Shown in pieces: positions 31,991 to 41,519 of a stretch of DNA of 64,000 nucleotides. The position numbers and the translations under genes were made by a program. This stretch comes from Methanomassiliicoccus sp. GTDB taxonomy: Archaea > Thermoplasmatota > Thermoplasmata > Methanomassiliicoccales > Methanomassiliicoccaceae. The notes under the pieces are model-generated. The model worked only from the letters and a program-made list of their open reading frames with translations. It made no database searches and was not told the DNA's origin. Every line of letters starts with the position of its first letter. The first letter of the stretch is position 1. Location of the stretch: positions 1 through 64,000 of the forward strand of contig JADFDJ010000003.1 in the NCBI GenBank assembly GCA_018262895.1. Direction: 5' to 3'.

Positions 31991-32338
31991 TCAGTCCAAG
32001 GCCTCGTCCTGGGTGGTGAACAGCTCTATCCTGCTGTGGCCATCCAGGTCCAAGGAGTCCTTCAGACCGTTCATGCTGTCGAGCCCGACGACCGCCGACG
32101 CCCTCACGAACGGTGTGTTGGAGGCCACGAACTCCCTGGCCACGTCCACGCTGTCCCCGTTGTAGTGGGCATTGACGCCCACGGTGAGCACCAGGAGGCT
32201 GTTCTTGGGCATGAGGGCGATCCTCTGCTGCGCGTCCCGGATGATGGATATCGCCTCCTCGGCCGAGGTGTTGGAGCAGTCTACGACAGCGATCTTCTTA
32301 CCCTTATGGCTCACGAATCCGAACGGGCACATGGACAA
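31991..32338 (-). CDS. STAS-like small protein
   Basis: 115 aa. An alpha/beta pattern of the SpoIIAA/STAS type: KKIAVVDCSNTSAEEAISII, then SLLVLTVGVNAHYNGDSVDVAREFV, then ASAVVGLDSMNGLKDSLDL. Such domains bind nucleotides or partner kinases. The promoter region upstream (about 32365-32400) is very AT-rich with TTATATATTATTAATATTATAA. Its function is not known. Confidence 0.6.
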   Translation of the reverse strand: MSMCPFGFVSHKGKKIAVVDCSNTSAEEAISIIRDAQQRIALMPKNSLLVLTVGVNAHYNGDSVDVAREFVASNTPFVRASAVVGLDSMNGLKDSLDLDGHSRIELFTTQDEALD

Positions 32339-32669
32339 ACACCAAGCGGCAGGGCACGCTTCGTTAAAGATGTTTATAATATTAATAATATATAATTAAT
32401 TCTAATGATAATTGGCGGATGATAACCAGGACTCTCGCTCCTGCGATAAGAGGCCCTGGGATGCTTCACCGCCCCCATCCTGCCTTCAGGCTCACTGTGG
32501 CAGCCATTGGTGGGACGGCCTTCTTTTCGGCCGAGACGCGAACGTCATGTCCCAGGGCGGTAGGGTGGAGCGTTCCGCTGAAGGGTCAATCCCCATCCCG
32601 GGAGTGAACCTGCGGCCGACCCCGATGAATGGTGGTTTTTTGATGCCTCGGCCCCATTGCAGGGGCACC

Positions 32670-33086
32670 ATGCACCCGCGGATGAACGTCATCACCCTGG
32701 GGGTGGAGGACCTCCACAGGTCCCTCGCTTTCTACAGCGAGGGTCTAGGCTAGAAGGCACAGGTCCAAGGGGACATCGCGCTCTTTCAGCTGAACGGAGT
32801 GGTCCTCGCTCTCTACCCCAAAGGCGAGATGGCCAAGGACGTCGGTGTCCCTCTGGATGGACAGGGCTTCAGGGGCATCACACTGGCATACAACTGCCGG
32901 GATGAGAGCGAGGTCGATGATGTCCTAGCATATGTGGGGAGCTTTGGCGCGCATATTGTCAAGCCTGCGCAGAAGACCTTCTGGGGCGGGTACAGCGGAT
33001 ACTTCTCCGATCCTGACGGCCACCTTTGGGAGGTCGCGCACAACCCTTTCTGGAAGCTGGACCCGGAAGGGAACATCAGGTTGTGA
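32670..33086 (+). pseudogene. VOC/glyoxalase-family gene interrupted by one in-frame UAG
   Basis: From ATG 32670 the product is a normal VOC protein (MHPRMNVITLGVEDLHRSL, FYSEGLG), but TAG at 32751-32753 stands where relatives have Trp (GLGW). The same frame continues without another lesion: KAQVQGDIALFQLNGVVLAL, VKPAQKTFWGGYSGYFSDPD, HLWEVAHNPFWKLDP, ending at 33086 with full family length (138 codons). It is either a fresh nonsense mutation (TGG to TAG) or, if the organism decodes UAG as pyrrolysine, a readable gene. Metal ligands such as E in HLWEV are intact. Confidence 0.8.
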
Positions 33087-33290
33087 CGTCAGAGCCTGTC
33101 CTGCCACGGGCCCAGGGGCGCTCCTTCCGTGGGGAGATCATATCCTCGAGGTTTCACTACCCGGCCCGGGAAGGGCCTACGCCTGCTCCACGGGATTCTC
33201 GAGCGTCCTCTTTCTCGTCTTTCGCAGCGTTAGACACGATTCTCCAGCCCGATGAGGACACGGGTGGGCATCGACCCCTCCGCGAGGTCG

Positions 33291-33300
33291 TTTATAATAA
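33291..33300 (+). promoter_or_regulatory. TATA box of the histidine kinase gene
   Basis: TTTATAATAA lies 61-70 bp before ATG 33361, with a predicted leader of about 40 nt containing GGGAAGGAG just before the start codon as a good ribosome-binding site. Confidence 0.5.
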
Positions 33301-33360
33301 GTTAGAAAGACCTTCAAGCATCAACACTGAAGGAATAATTGACGCATAGCCGGGAAGGAG

Positions 33361-35829
33361 ATGAAAGATCGGGACGATCATCAGGACGATGCTTCAGGGA
33401 ATAGCGGCGAGCTGAGAGAGGAACCAACTGAAGCTCATGGTAGCACCGAGAGGGGTTCAGCTCTCCCGAGGTCTATCTTGGACAGCGCCATCAACGTCTG
33501 CCTCGCATACATGGACGTGCAATTCAACTTCATCTATGTGAACGAGGCGTACGCTACTAATGCTGGACTTCACCCCGAGGAACTGATCGGCAAGAACCAC
33601 TTTGCTATGTATCCGAGCGAGGAGAACGAGGCCATCTTCAGGAGGGTCCGTGATACCGGGGTCCCGGCGAAGTATCGGGACAAGCCCTTCACCTACCCCG
33701 ACCAGCCCCATCGAGGCACCACCTACTGGGACTGGACGCTCGTTCCAGTGAGGGACGGGGGCGGGAACGTCATCGGCCTGGTGCTGTCCCTGATCGAGAC
33801 CACGGAAAGGAGGAGGGCCGAGGAGGTCCTCCGGCAGTCCGAGGAGAAGTACCGGCTACTGCACGATACTATGCTCCAGGGGGTCGTCTTCCAGGATGCC
33901 AGCGGCGAGATATTGTCCATGAACCCGGTGGCCGAGCGCATACTGGGAAAGGACCCTGAGGATTTCATCGGCAGCAGCTCCATCGGCCAGGAGCGCTATT
34001 GCATCCGAGAGGACGGTTCCACGTTCCCGGGAGAGGAGCACCCGGCCATGGTGGCTCTCAGGACGGGAGTAAGGATCAAGGGGGTCATAATGGGGGTCTG
34101 GAACCTTCGCGATGCGGACTACCGCTGGATCGACATCACCGCAGTGCCTCTGTTCAGGCCGGGGGAGCTGAGGCCTTACCAGGTGTACACTGTCTTCGAG
34201 GACATCACGGAGCGGAAGCGGACGGAACAGGCCCTGCGCAAGAGCGAGGGCAAGTACCGCCACCTGTTCGATTCCATGGGCGAGGCCTTCGAGCTGGTGG
34301 AGCCGGTCTTTAACGACGGCAAGCTGGTGGACGGCAAGTACCAGGACGTCAACCCCTCATGGGAGAGGATGACCGGCCTGAAGAAGAGGGACGTGGTGGG
34401 GAAGAGGGTCGGGAGCATTTTCGGATCTGCGAGCGAGCAGTGGCTGGACGCATTGGAGAGGACCCTGAGGACGGGCCTGCCCATCCAGATCGAGAACTAC
34501 AGCGCGAGATTGGACAGGCATTTCAGCGTTATCGTCTGGAGATGCTCCGAGAGGACCTGCGGGGTGACCACCACCGACATCACCAAGCGCAAGAAGGCCG
34601 AGGAGGAGGTCATGCGCAAGCAGGCCATCCTGGAAGGCATCAACCGCATCTTCCGAGAGGCCATCACCGCCGGGTCCAACGAGGAGCTGGGCCTCGCTTG
34701 CCTGAAGGTGGCGGAGATGCTGACCGACAGCAGGTTCGGACTGATAGGGTACGTACAGCCTCAGAGCAACCTGGAGGGGATGGTCCAGGGAATGGAGTGG
34801 GAGGCCTACAGCATCACCGCCCCTCAACAGTATGGGAGGTTCCCCGCGAACCTCAAGGTCCATGGCATCTTCGGCCGTGTCCTGACGGAAGGGAAGGCGT
34901 TCTACACCAACGATCCCAGCTCCCATCCGGACTACGTTGAGCTGCCAGACGGGCATCCTCACCTGACCTCCTTCCTGGGAGTGCCCCTCATGCACATGGG
35001 CAAGGTGATCGGGATGATAGGGCTGGGGAACAAGGAGGCGGGGTTCAGCGACGAGGACCTCCGCGCGGTGGAGGCACTGGCTCCGGCGATCGTTGAGGCC
35101 TTGCACCGCAAGAGGGCGGAGGAGGAGCTAAAGAGGTCCGCCGAGGAGCTCCGGCGGTCCAACGCCGAGCTGCAGCAGTTCGCCTATGTGGCATCGCACG
35201 ATCTCCGGGAGCCGCTGAGGATGGTCTCCTCGTACCTGGGACTTCTGGAAAGGCACTACGCCGGGAAGGAGATGGACGTCAAGGCGAAGGAGTTCATGCG
35301 CTTCGCATCCGAGGGCGCGCTGCGGATGAGGCGCATGATAGACGACCTTCTCCTGTACTCGCGGATAGAGACGCAGGGCAAGGCGCTGCAAAAGGTGGAC
35401 CTGGAAGAAGTCCTGGCCGTCGTCCTCAAGGACCTGAAAAGGGCGATAGAGGAGAGCGGGGCCTCCATAACCTTCGATCCCCTGCCCACGGTCACCGCAG
35501 ACCGCACTCAGATGGTGCAGGTGTTTCAGAACCTCATCGGCAACGCCGTCAAGTTCCGCGCCGAGGAGGCGCCGCAGATACATGTGTCCGCCCGCAGGGG
35601 GAACGATGCCTGGGTGTTGTCCGTTCAGGACAACGGCATCGGCATTGACCCAAAGCACGGGGACCGTCTCTTCCTCATGTTCCAGCGCCTGCACTCGCAG
35701 GAGGAGTACGAGGGGACCGGCATCGGCCTTGCCATCGTAAAGAAGATCGTCGAGCACCACAACGGTAAGATATGGTTCGAATCCGAGCCGGGCAAGGGAT
35801 CGACGTTCTACTTCACGCTGCCCGCGTGA
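33361..35829 (+). CDS. Cytoplasmic PAS-PAS-PAS-GAF sensor histidine kinase
   Basis: 822 aa without membrane spans. Order: PAS 1 (about 37-150, SAINVCLAYMD to ETTERRRAEEV), PAS 2 (160-285), PAS 3 (290-415), GAF (425-590, DSRFGLIGYV, FLGVPLMHMGKVIGMIGLG), HisKA with phospho-His in YVASHDLREPLRM (about 614), and a HATPase with N box QNLIGNAVKF, G1 DNGIGID, F box FLMFQRLH and G2 GTGIGLAIV. It senses a soluble ligand or redox cue. No response regulator adjoins it, so phosphotransfer must go elsewhere. Two-component proteins are typically acquired from bacteria in methanogens. Confidence 0.95.
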   Translation: MKDRDDHQDDASGNSGELREEPTEAHGSTERGSALPRSILDSAINVCLAYMDVQFNFIYVNEAYATNAGLHPEELIGKNHFAMYPSEENEAIFRRVRDTGVPAKYRDKPFTYPDQPHRGTTYWDWTLVPVRDGGGNVIGLVLSLIETTERRRAEEVLRQSEEKYRLLHDTMLQGVVFQDASGEILSMNPVAERILGKDPEDFIGSSSIGQERYCIREDGSTFPGEEHPAMVALRTGVRIKGVIMGVWNLRDADYRWIDITAVPLFRPGELRPYQVYTVFEDITERKRTEQALRKSEGKYRHLFDSMGEAFELVEPVFNDGKLVDGKYQDVNPSWERMTGLKKRDVVGKRVGSIFGSASEQWLDALERTLRTGLPIQIENYSARLDRHFSVIVWRCSERTCGVTTTDITKRKKAEEEVMRKQAILEGINRIFREAITAGSNEELGLACLKVAEMLTDSRFGLIGYVQPQSNLEGMVQGMEWEAYSITAPQQYGRFPANLKVHGIFGRVLTEGKAFYTNDPSSHPDYVELPDGHPHLTSFLGVPLMHMGKVIGMIGLGNKEAGFSDEDLRAVEALAPAIVEALHRKRAEEELKRSAEELRRSNAELQQFAYVASHDLREPLRMVSSYLGLLERHYAGKEMDVKAKEFMRFASEGALRMRRMIDDLLLYSRIETQGKALQKVDLEEVLAVVLKDLKRAIEESGASITFDPLPTVTADRTQMVQVFQNLIGNAVKFRAEEAPQIHVSARRGNDAWVLSVQDNGIGIDPKHGDRLFLMFQRLHSQEEYEGTGIGLAIVKKIVEHHNGKIWFESEPGKGSTFYFTLPA

Positions 35830-36038
35830 TCTCCGGAAGGAGAGATGGGGACAAAGGGGCACCACGTCGATGGAGATCTTTTCTTTACACCGGGATCGTT
35901 GGGTAATAGCGCCATGAGGGCTCGAGATCCCTCCTGGTTAGACCTTGATCGCGTTCACGATCCGTCTACTTTGATGATACTGCCTCACTGGATTATATCT
36001 ATGATAAACGCTCTTCCTCCTCACCCGGAGAACCTAAA

Positions 36039-36953
36039 ATGGAAACGCCAGCAGCTGATTTCAAGGACAATATCCTCCAAACGATCGGCAACACACCATT
36101 GGTCAAGATCAACAAGCTCAATCCCAACAAGAACACTACCATCTACGCCAAGGTGGAGGGCTTCAATCCCACCGGCAGCATCAAGGACAGGATCGCCCTG
36201 AGCATGATCCAGCAGGCGGAGGAGGAGGGCAAGCTTACCAGGGGCAAGACCATAATCGAGCCCACCTCCGGCAACACCGGAGTGGCCCTGGCCATGATAG
36301 GTGCGATCAAGGGCTATGGAGTGGAGATAGTCATGAGCGAGTCCGTCTCGGTGGAGAGGCGGCAGATGATCAAGGCGTTCGGAGGGACCGTGACCCTGAG
36401 CGAGGGTAAGTACGGCACTGACGGCGCCATAAGGAAGGCGAGGGAGCTTGTCAGGGAGTATCCCGAGAAGTACTTCATGCCGGACCAGTTCTCGAACCAG
36501 TACAACAAGATGGCCCACTACAAGACCACGGGGGATGAGATCTGGAAGCAGACAGGTGGCAGATTGGATTACTTCGTCTCGGCCCTGGGCACGTCCGGTA
36601 CGATAATGGGAGTAGGCAAGGCGCTGAAGGAGCATGACCCGCACATCAAGGTCGTCAGCGCCCATCCCGTCAAGGGACACTACATCCAGGGGCTCAAGAA
36701 CATGGAGGAGGCCATCGTCCCGGCGATCTACGATCCGTCCGAGATCGACACCACGATAATGGTGGAGACGGAAGCGGCGTACGAGATGACCCGCCAGATC
36801 GTGAAGCAGGAGGGTATCTTCGTCGGCATGAGCAGCGGCGCCGCGATGTACGCCGCCGTGGAGCTGGCAAAGCAGATCGATTCCGGGGTCATCGTGACCA
36901 TCCTGCCGGACCGGGGCGAGAAGTACCTGAGCACCAGCCTGTTCCAGGCCTAG
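36039..36953 (+). CDS. cysK: Cysteine synthase (O-acetylserine sulfhydrylase type)
   Basis: 304 aa, PLP enzyme. The Schiff-base Lys is K49 in NPTGSIKDRIAL. The substrate loop is PTSGNTGVALAM, and the phosphate loop is ALGTSGTIMGVG (about 186-197). The C-terminal MSSGAAMYAAVELAK carries the Ser that contacts the PLP ring. It makes cysteine from O-acetylserine and sulfide; the related O-phosphoserine sulfhydrylases and cystathionine beta-synthase-like forms cannot be excluded by sequence alone. It is monocistronic, with a basic/hydrophobic leader region before the ATG. Confidence 0.93.
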   Translation: METPAADFKDNILQTIGNTPLVKINKLNPNKNTTIYAKVEGFNPTGSIKDRIALSMIQQAEEEGKLTRGKTIIEPTSGNTGVALAMIGAIKGYGVEIVMSESVSVERRQMIKAFGGTVTLSEGKYGTDGAIRKARELVREYPEKYFMPDQFSNQYNKMAHYKTTGDEIWKQTGGRLDYFVSALGTSGTIMGVGKALKEHDPHIKVVSAHPVKGHYIQGLKNMEEAIVPAIYDPSEIDTTIMVETEAAYEMTRQIVKQEGIFVGMSSGAAMYAAVELAKQIDSGVIVTILPDRGEKYLSTSLFQA

Positions 36954-37123
36954 AAGGAGTAAAAAAAGACCGTGATCATGCGCGATCGGGGCTTCGACCT
37001 GGCCTCACCACCAATTACGGCGACTGAAGCCCTCAACTCGAGTCCGTCCCTGTACAAGCGATCCGGGCCGGATCGAGTAAACTTTGAAAGCTGGTCCGCT
37101 TACCGCCCAGAGACCTGGGAGCA

Positions 37124-37801
37124 TCACTCCCCGGCGGTCTTGGCCGGCTTCGAGCTTGTCTTTTTCTTCTTACCCTTCGTGGACTTCTTGGCGGCCTTCT
37201 TCTTTGGCTTGGCCGACCTCTTCTTCGCCTTCATCTTCTTCTTGGTCTCCGCATCCGGCTCCGGCTCGGCCAGCCCCATCTCCGCGGACATCCTTCGCAT
37301 GTACTCCACCGACGCATCGCACTGGGCCCCGTAGAACCATATGCCCCTCTCCATCTGCAGGGTACGTGCCACTCCCTCCGGCGTCAGGAACGGATAGCGG
37401 CGGCAGACATCTGGTCTCGCGTCATAGATAGTGCACTCAGCGCCATCGAAGAACGGGCATCGATCGCCATCGGCGAGCTTCAGAGCATGGTAGATGCCTA
37501 TGCCCGCATAGGACATCCTCTTCAAGCCGTACTTACGTATGAACTGGGGGACATTCATGCCTTGTTTCTTGGACGCCAGCTTCAGATCGTCCATGCTGAA
37601 CTCGATCTCCTTCTGCTCCCTGCAGCACTTGCCGCACCTCTCGCACTGGAAGCCGTCCTGAAGCTCTGCAAGCAGGGCCATTCTCCCAGCTATGTTGCGG
37701 TCGATGCCTCCGGTCGCAAACAGTTCCTCCACCCATTGAGCGTATGTTTGGTCAACCGCTTTCCCCTTGAAGATCAGCTGCTCTATCCCCAATCGAACCA
37801 C
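37124..37801 (-). CDS. YkgJ-family zinc/iron-chelating cysteine-cluster protein with Lys-rich tail
   Basis: 225 aa. The cluster is CERCGKCCREQKEIEFSMDD (about residues 54-73), then CPFFDGAECTIYDARPDVCR (about 122-141), followed by YPFLTPEG: the CxxCxxCC...C...C pattern of UPF0153/YkgJ. It probably binds Zn or Fe-S. The last 40 residues are a Lys/Ala-rich tail (KAKKRSAKPKKKAAKKSTKG) not found in the core family, a likely nucleic-acid or ribosome anchor. A second YkgJ-type protein is encoded at 45755. Confidence 0.85.
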   Translation of the reverse strand: MVRLGIEQLIFKGKAVDQTYAQWVEELFATGGIDRNIAGRMALLAELQDGFQCERCGKCCREQKEIEFSMDDLKLASKKQGMNVPQFIRKYGLKRMSYAGIGIYHALKLADGDRCPFFDGAECTIYDARPDVCRRYPFLTPEGVARTLQMERGIWFYGAQCDASVEYMRRMSAEMGLAEPEPDAETKKKMKAKKRSAKPKKKAAKKSTKGKKKKTSSKPAKTAGE

Positions 37802-38030
37802 CAGTTGTGGTACCTAATCTCATTTGATGTAATTATTTGGCACTGATGCATTCTATCACCAGATTACTGGATTCGTGGTAGATCTGTTCTGAGAACGGAG
37901 AACCGACCGCTCATTTCCGATCTAGCTGTCATATCAAGTGTCCATTTTTCACAAGCTATAGCATCATGTGAACGGTGATATGGCAACATGAAAAAGGCAG
38001 ATCGGATGATATTATCTATCATAATTATTC

Positions 38031-38039
38031 ATATAAATC
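38031..38039 (+). promoter_or_regulatory. TATA box of the second small paralogue
   Basis: ATATAAATC lies 27-35 bp before ATG 38066, as for the paralogue at 11817. The message would be almost leaderless. Confidence 0.55.
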
Positions 38040-38065
38040 AAAATAAATAGGGCTACCAAAATCCT

Positions 38066-38293
38066 ATGGACGTGATCATTCGCATCATCTCACCGATCCA
38101 GGATAAGCTTGCTGAGGAGATGTATGAGAGGTTCACCGTTGAGGGTTATTGTCCGTTCGGCACCGATGGGCTTACGATGGGTTTCATCGCGGATGCGAAG
38201 AAGAGCTTGGAAGGTTACATCCTGAAGGTCGAGGTCGTCGACACCTCGACCTTTGAGTACATGAAGGAACTGGAGAAGATGCTGGAGAAATAG
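38066..38293 (+). CDS. Small protein, paralogue of the gene at 11817
   Basis: 75 aa. Shares with the 11817 product the line MYERF-x-VEGYCPFGTDG-x-TMGF and GYILKVEV, but carries an extra C-terminal helix (FEYMKELEKMLEK). An alpha/beta ferredoxin-like mini-fold is plausible. The conserved Cys-Pro pair suggests a functional turn. No neighbours on the same strand within 250 bp. Unknown function. Confidence 0.65.
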   Translation: MDVIIRIISPIQDKLAEEMYERFTVEGYCPFGTDGLTMGFIADAKKSLEGYILKVEVVDTSTFEYMKELEKMLEK

Positions 38294-38553
38294 GTCGCAT
38301 AGGGGCGCCCATAATAGTCTCCATCATGATCCTATCTCATCATCGGTACCGTCGGCCGAGGATGAACATTATGCTCAGTTTCATCATGGCCAGTATGCTT
38401 AAAATATCATTACTATATAATATGACGTATATATTATAATAGATAGGAAGTCTTTCTAATGGTAATTCCGTCTAGGCTGGGGGTCCTCGCAAACTTCCTA
38501 CCCCTGCCTGTGAAGCGAGCAGGGAGTGGGGTGGGCACTATGAGGTTGACGGC

Positions 38554-38751
38554 ATGGATAAAGAGGTCAGTAACTCCGAGGTCTTCAAGTGGTTCGTGGT
38601 AGCCTTTCTGGTGTTCGTAGTTGCCATCGTGTGGTTCATTCCTGGGCAACTGATCGTGGCGCTGGGTCTGGTGATGATGATAGAAGGCTCGGCTTTATGG
38701 CTGCTGCCAATATTCTTCAGTCCCAAGCCGGCAAAGGATGAGTGGTCCTGA
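38554..38751 (+). CDS. Small two-helix membrane protein
   Basis: 65 aa. Two hydrophobic spans (about residues 12-31, VVAFLVFVVAIVWFIPGQ, and 33-55, VALGLVMMIEGSALWLL) with a charged N-terminus MDKEVSN and tail KPAKDEWS. It is preceded by a GC-rich hairpin CCCTGC/GCAGGG (38502-38507/38519-38524) in a predicted leader downstream of AT-rich promoter-like DNA (38400-38450). The hairpin may regulate translation. Unknown role. Confidence 0.5.
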   Translation: MDKEVSNSEVFKWFVVAFLVFVVAIVWFIPGQLIVALGLVMMIEGSALWLLPIFFSPKPAKDEWS

Positions 38752-38957
38752 ATCGCCCGGTGGCGAAACCCAGCTTCCATCTTTTCTTTCAATAAATAGA
38801 GGTAGACTGGGAATGACCTGAAAGCTATACTTCGTTGACGCCTGCTCCTTCATCAAGTGCGATGCTTGACCGGTCTCCATCTTGAGCTGGGAGCCATCTG
38901 ACTGGTCGCAGGTGCAACATGGCTTAACGGTCGATTTTGGTGATATTTTTAGTATCA

Positions 38958-39725
38958 TCAGGGCAGGATCTTCTCGATGTCGTTTATGTCATCCAAGATC
39001 GCTTTTGCTCCATTCCTTACCAACAGGTCCCTCGCTCGGGCACCTTCCACGCCGGGGGAGATGCAGCCTACAGGGTGCACGTCTGCTCCTTTGGCAGCTA
39101 TCATGTCATCAACGCTATCGCCTATGTACATCGCATCCATTTTTCCTATCCTGCTCAATGCAAGCCTGATGGGATAGGGGTCGGGTTTCGACCTCTCGGG
39201 CGGATAATCCTCCATAGCCACAATGACATCGAACATTTGCTCCAGGTTGTTTTTTCTGAGAACGAACACGGCCTCCTCTTTCGGCCTTCCCGTGACGATG
39301 CCTAGCACATATCTTACCTTCAGCCTCGCCAGCAGTTCGCTCGATAGCAACCATCTCTCACTCTCTATGTAACCTCCCCTGTCCTTGGTACCACGGTACA
39401 GCTCCTGGAACTTCTCTACTATTTCGGTCTTCGGTACGCTCATCCCCCGAACGACCAGGATCGCCTCGGTCAGGTCCCAATCGTTGTTGTACCCCCCTTT
39501 CTCCTTGAGGGCCTGGATCTCCTCGAGCATGACTCCCTTCCCCGAAAAAAAACGCACGGTCTCTTGGATGGCCCGGCGATAGGAAGATGTCACATCGACA
39601 AGCACGCCATCCATATCGAACAGAATCGCTGGCCGTCCGGATTCATCCTCGATTTCAGCTTGTGAGCGATCGATTATTTTGTCCAATTCTCCGTCTGAAT
39701 GATTATCCTTCACGCATTTCACCAA
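38958..39725 (-). CDS. HAD-superfamily hydrolase, phosphoglycolate-phosphatase-like
   Basis: 255 aa. HAD motif I is ILFDMDGVLVDVTSSYRRAI (about residue 34), motif II VLGIVTGRPKEEA, motif III K in SKPDPYPI, and motif IV MYIGDSVDDMIAA. The insert LYRGTKDRGGYIESERWLL and the VLVDVTSSYRRAIQETV start match subfamily IA proteins sometimes found with histidine-biosynthesis or aminotransferase genes. A phosphatase is expected; substrate unknown. The N-terminal 30 residues are acidic and may not belong, and a Met/GTG nearer residue 25 could be the start. Confidence 0.85.
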   Translation of the reverse strand: MVKCVKDNHSDGELDKIIDRSQAEIEDESGRPAILFDMDGVLVDVTSSYRRAIQETVRFFSGKGVMLEEIQALKEKGGYNNDWDLTEAILVVRGMSVPKTEIVEKFQELYRGTKDRGGYIESERWLLSSELLARLKVRYVLGIVTGRPKEEAVFVLRKNNLEQMFDVIVAMEDYPPERSKPDPYPIRLALSRIGKMDAMYIGDSVDDMIAAKGADVHPVGCISPGVEGARARDLLVRNGAKAILDDINDIEKILP

Positions 39726-40391
39726 ATTGTCCTGTCAATTCACTAACTACGACTTCGACTCAGGATTCCAATTTCAGCATTTCTACATTTTCAATGAAGG
39801 CATAGTGACACCAAGATGATGTTTCGAGATGGGCTCGATATCATAATCTTGTGAACGGGCATCACTGCTTAGCAACGCCCATTGTTTGATGCTCAGGCTT
39901 TGATCGGATAGGCATCTCATCGACAATCAGCTAGGTCGGGTGATGACAATGTATTGGTAATACGGGCATTCAATAAAATAGCTGGCGAGTGCGCTAAAAG
40001 CGGTCAGTAATTCACCTACTGGGCTGTAAGAGGACCGATTCAGAATGACCGGTCTCGTTGTTTTCGAGCGCATGCTCGCTCCCGACACTCACTACAAAGC
40101 CGACCCATTATGAATGGACCTGAACCACCCGGCGGTAACTCATCGTCGCACAACTCCTCATTGATCATTGAAGGTAGGGCCACCGGGGAAAAAGGTCCTG
40201 CTTCTCGAACGTCTCCTACTCATAAGGTTCAACTTCAATCTGGCCTCATGTATGAAATTGAAACAGAGGCCTCTCCGTTCAACGATCACCTTGTTCCGAA
40301 TGAAGACCTGGTTCAAAGGAAGGCTGTTCACTAATGGCGACGTGACCAAGGCCCTCGGCTCATTCCTCAGAGGACCGGCCATCGAGTCGTC
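39726..40391. other. 670-bp gap with possible gene remnants
   Basis: Mixed composition. On the + strand, codons from TTG 40168 to TAA 40395 stay open (75 codons; ...GDVTKALGSFLRGPAIES) and could be the C-terminal relic of a gene. The opposite frame is also open, so neither is convincing. The left half (39780-40100) holds nothing that I recognise apart from a short inverted repeat GAGCG-CATG-CTCGC near 40067-40081. Confidence 0.35.
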
Positions 40392-41165
40392 CTAAGAGTG
40401 CCATGGCCTGGCCCTACTCCATTGGTCTTCGAACAGGTCGCCTGCCCATTTCATTGACTCTGGATCTTTACCTTCGAAGACCTGGTAATCCATCTTTCCA
40501 TCCATCTTTGGTAACGCGATCCCCACTATCTTTTCGGTCAAAATGATAATAGCGCAAATTCTGGGAATAATTCTCCTCTCCCACGTTTGCTCTACCGCGA
40601 TGGGGTCTTCCTTGATGGTCTCAATCTTGTTCTCCTGCAACAAGGACCTAACCTTCACACCCTTCAACGATTGCTGTCTGAGTATCTGGCCATTGTAATT
40701 CAAATGTTGTTCATTCATTACATAGATCCGCTTCTCTGCGTTCTTGAAGACCTCAGTGGAGGTGTTTAGGTTGACGACAGCCTCGGTGAGCAGGACGGTC
40801 TTCGAGAGCTCTCCGAACCTGGCGCGGAACTGAGGAGGAATGAGCGACGTATCATGGCCCAAGAAATACTCCCTGTGCTTGGAAAGAAAGTCCATGGCGG
40901 CGGAGGATTCGAGGATAAGCTTGGAATATGGGGTGGAGCGGTATTTGCCATCAGATGTCTTCTCCAAGAAGCCGGCATCCGTCAACCGCTGCACCTGCCT
41001 GAACGCCTCGGTGGCGGTGATGTCCAGTTTCTTTGCGACTTCGTTCAGCTTGAGAGTCTGCGTCTGAAGCTCCTCAATTATCCTGCGCCTGTCGGCGCTT
41101 GATAACTGAAAAAGAAGGTCGGAGAGATGATCCTCATCGACGTTCGTTTTCACCAAATGTAACAC
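40392..41165 (-). CDS. FilR1-domain (DUF1724) winged-helix regulator
   Basis: 257 aa. An N-terminal winged helix (about residues 12-75; LNEVAKKLDITATEAFRQVQ as recognition region) and a C-terminal FilR1/DUF1724 domain (about 125-255; KRIYVMNEQHLNYNGQILRQ, GVKVRSLL, ILTEKIVGIALP). This architecture is common in methanogens, where such regulators control methanogenesis or filament-related genes. It is divergent from the 41253-42761 membrane-protein cluster with an 88-bp gap, which it may control. Confidence 0.88.
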   Translation of the reverse strand: MLHLVKTNVDEDHLSDLLFQLSSADRRRIIEELQTQTLKLNEVAKKLDITATEAFRQVQRLTDAGFLEKTSDGKYRSTPYSKLILESSAAMDFLSKHREYFLGHDTSLIPPQFRARFGELSKTVLLTEAVVNLNTSTEVFKNAEKRIYVMNEQHLNYNGQILRQQSLKGVKVRSLLQENKIETIKEDPIAVEQTWERRIIPRICAIIILTEKIVGIALPKMDGKMDYQVFEGKDPESMKWAGDLFEDQWSRARPWHS

Positions 41166-41252
41166 CTACACACTACTGATAACGGCAACACATCCGAGTC
41201 AAATAATGATTATCAGCCCTAGTTCTCACTTAACAGATTTGAGGTTTGCTAA

Positions 41253-41516
41253 ATGTCTCAAATAAGGAATGGACAAGATGAACGGATGTTCACTATCGAA
41301 CTCAAATCGAGGGGCGACGTGAAGAGATTATCCTGGGACGGCGACGAGAAGGTCCTCGTAGAAGGCTCCATTGGTTCGTTGAAACATGCTCACTTCCTGG
41401 AAGATCTCGTTCTGGAAGCTATCGGAAGCAATGGTGTGCTGAGAATGGACTTGACCAGTAGAGACCTGGAGGCCTCAAAATTAATCAGTGGGCCCAAAGT
41501 GCGAACTGAGGAGTAA
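41253..41516 (+). CDS. Hypothetical 87-aa protein
   Basis: Small soluble beta-rich protein (MFTIELKSRGDVKRLSW, DEKVLVEGSIGSL) with a charged C-terminus. Not recognised. First gene of a tight cluster: it ends 3 bp before the ATG of the DUF4386-like gene, whose ribosome site GAGGAG overlaps its final codons. It may be the cognate small partner of the membrane proteins. It faces the FilR1 regulator divergently. Confidence 0.6.
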   Translation: MSQIRNGQDERMFTIELKSRGDVKRLSWDGDEKVLVEGSIGSLKHAHFLEDLVLEAIGSNGVLRMDLTSRDLEASKLISGPKVRTEE

Positions 41517-41519
41517 TCG

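Noticed and set aside
38460-38551. SRP-RNA-like stretch (GGCTGGGGGTCC, GAAGCGAGCAGGG)
   Set aside because: Too short and lacks the helix 8 GGAAG signature and the archaeal 5' domain; treated only as a leader hairpin.
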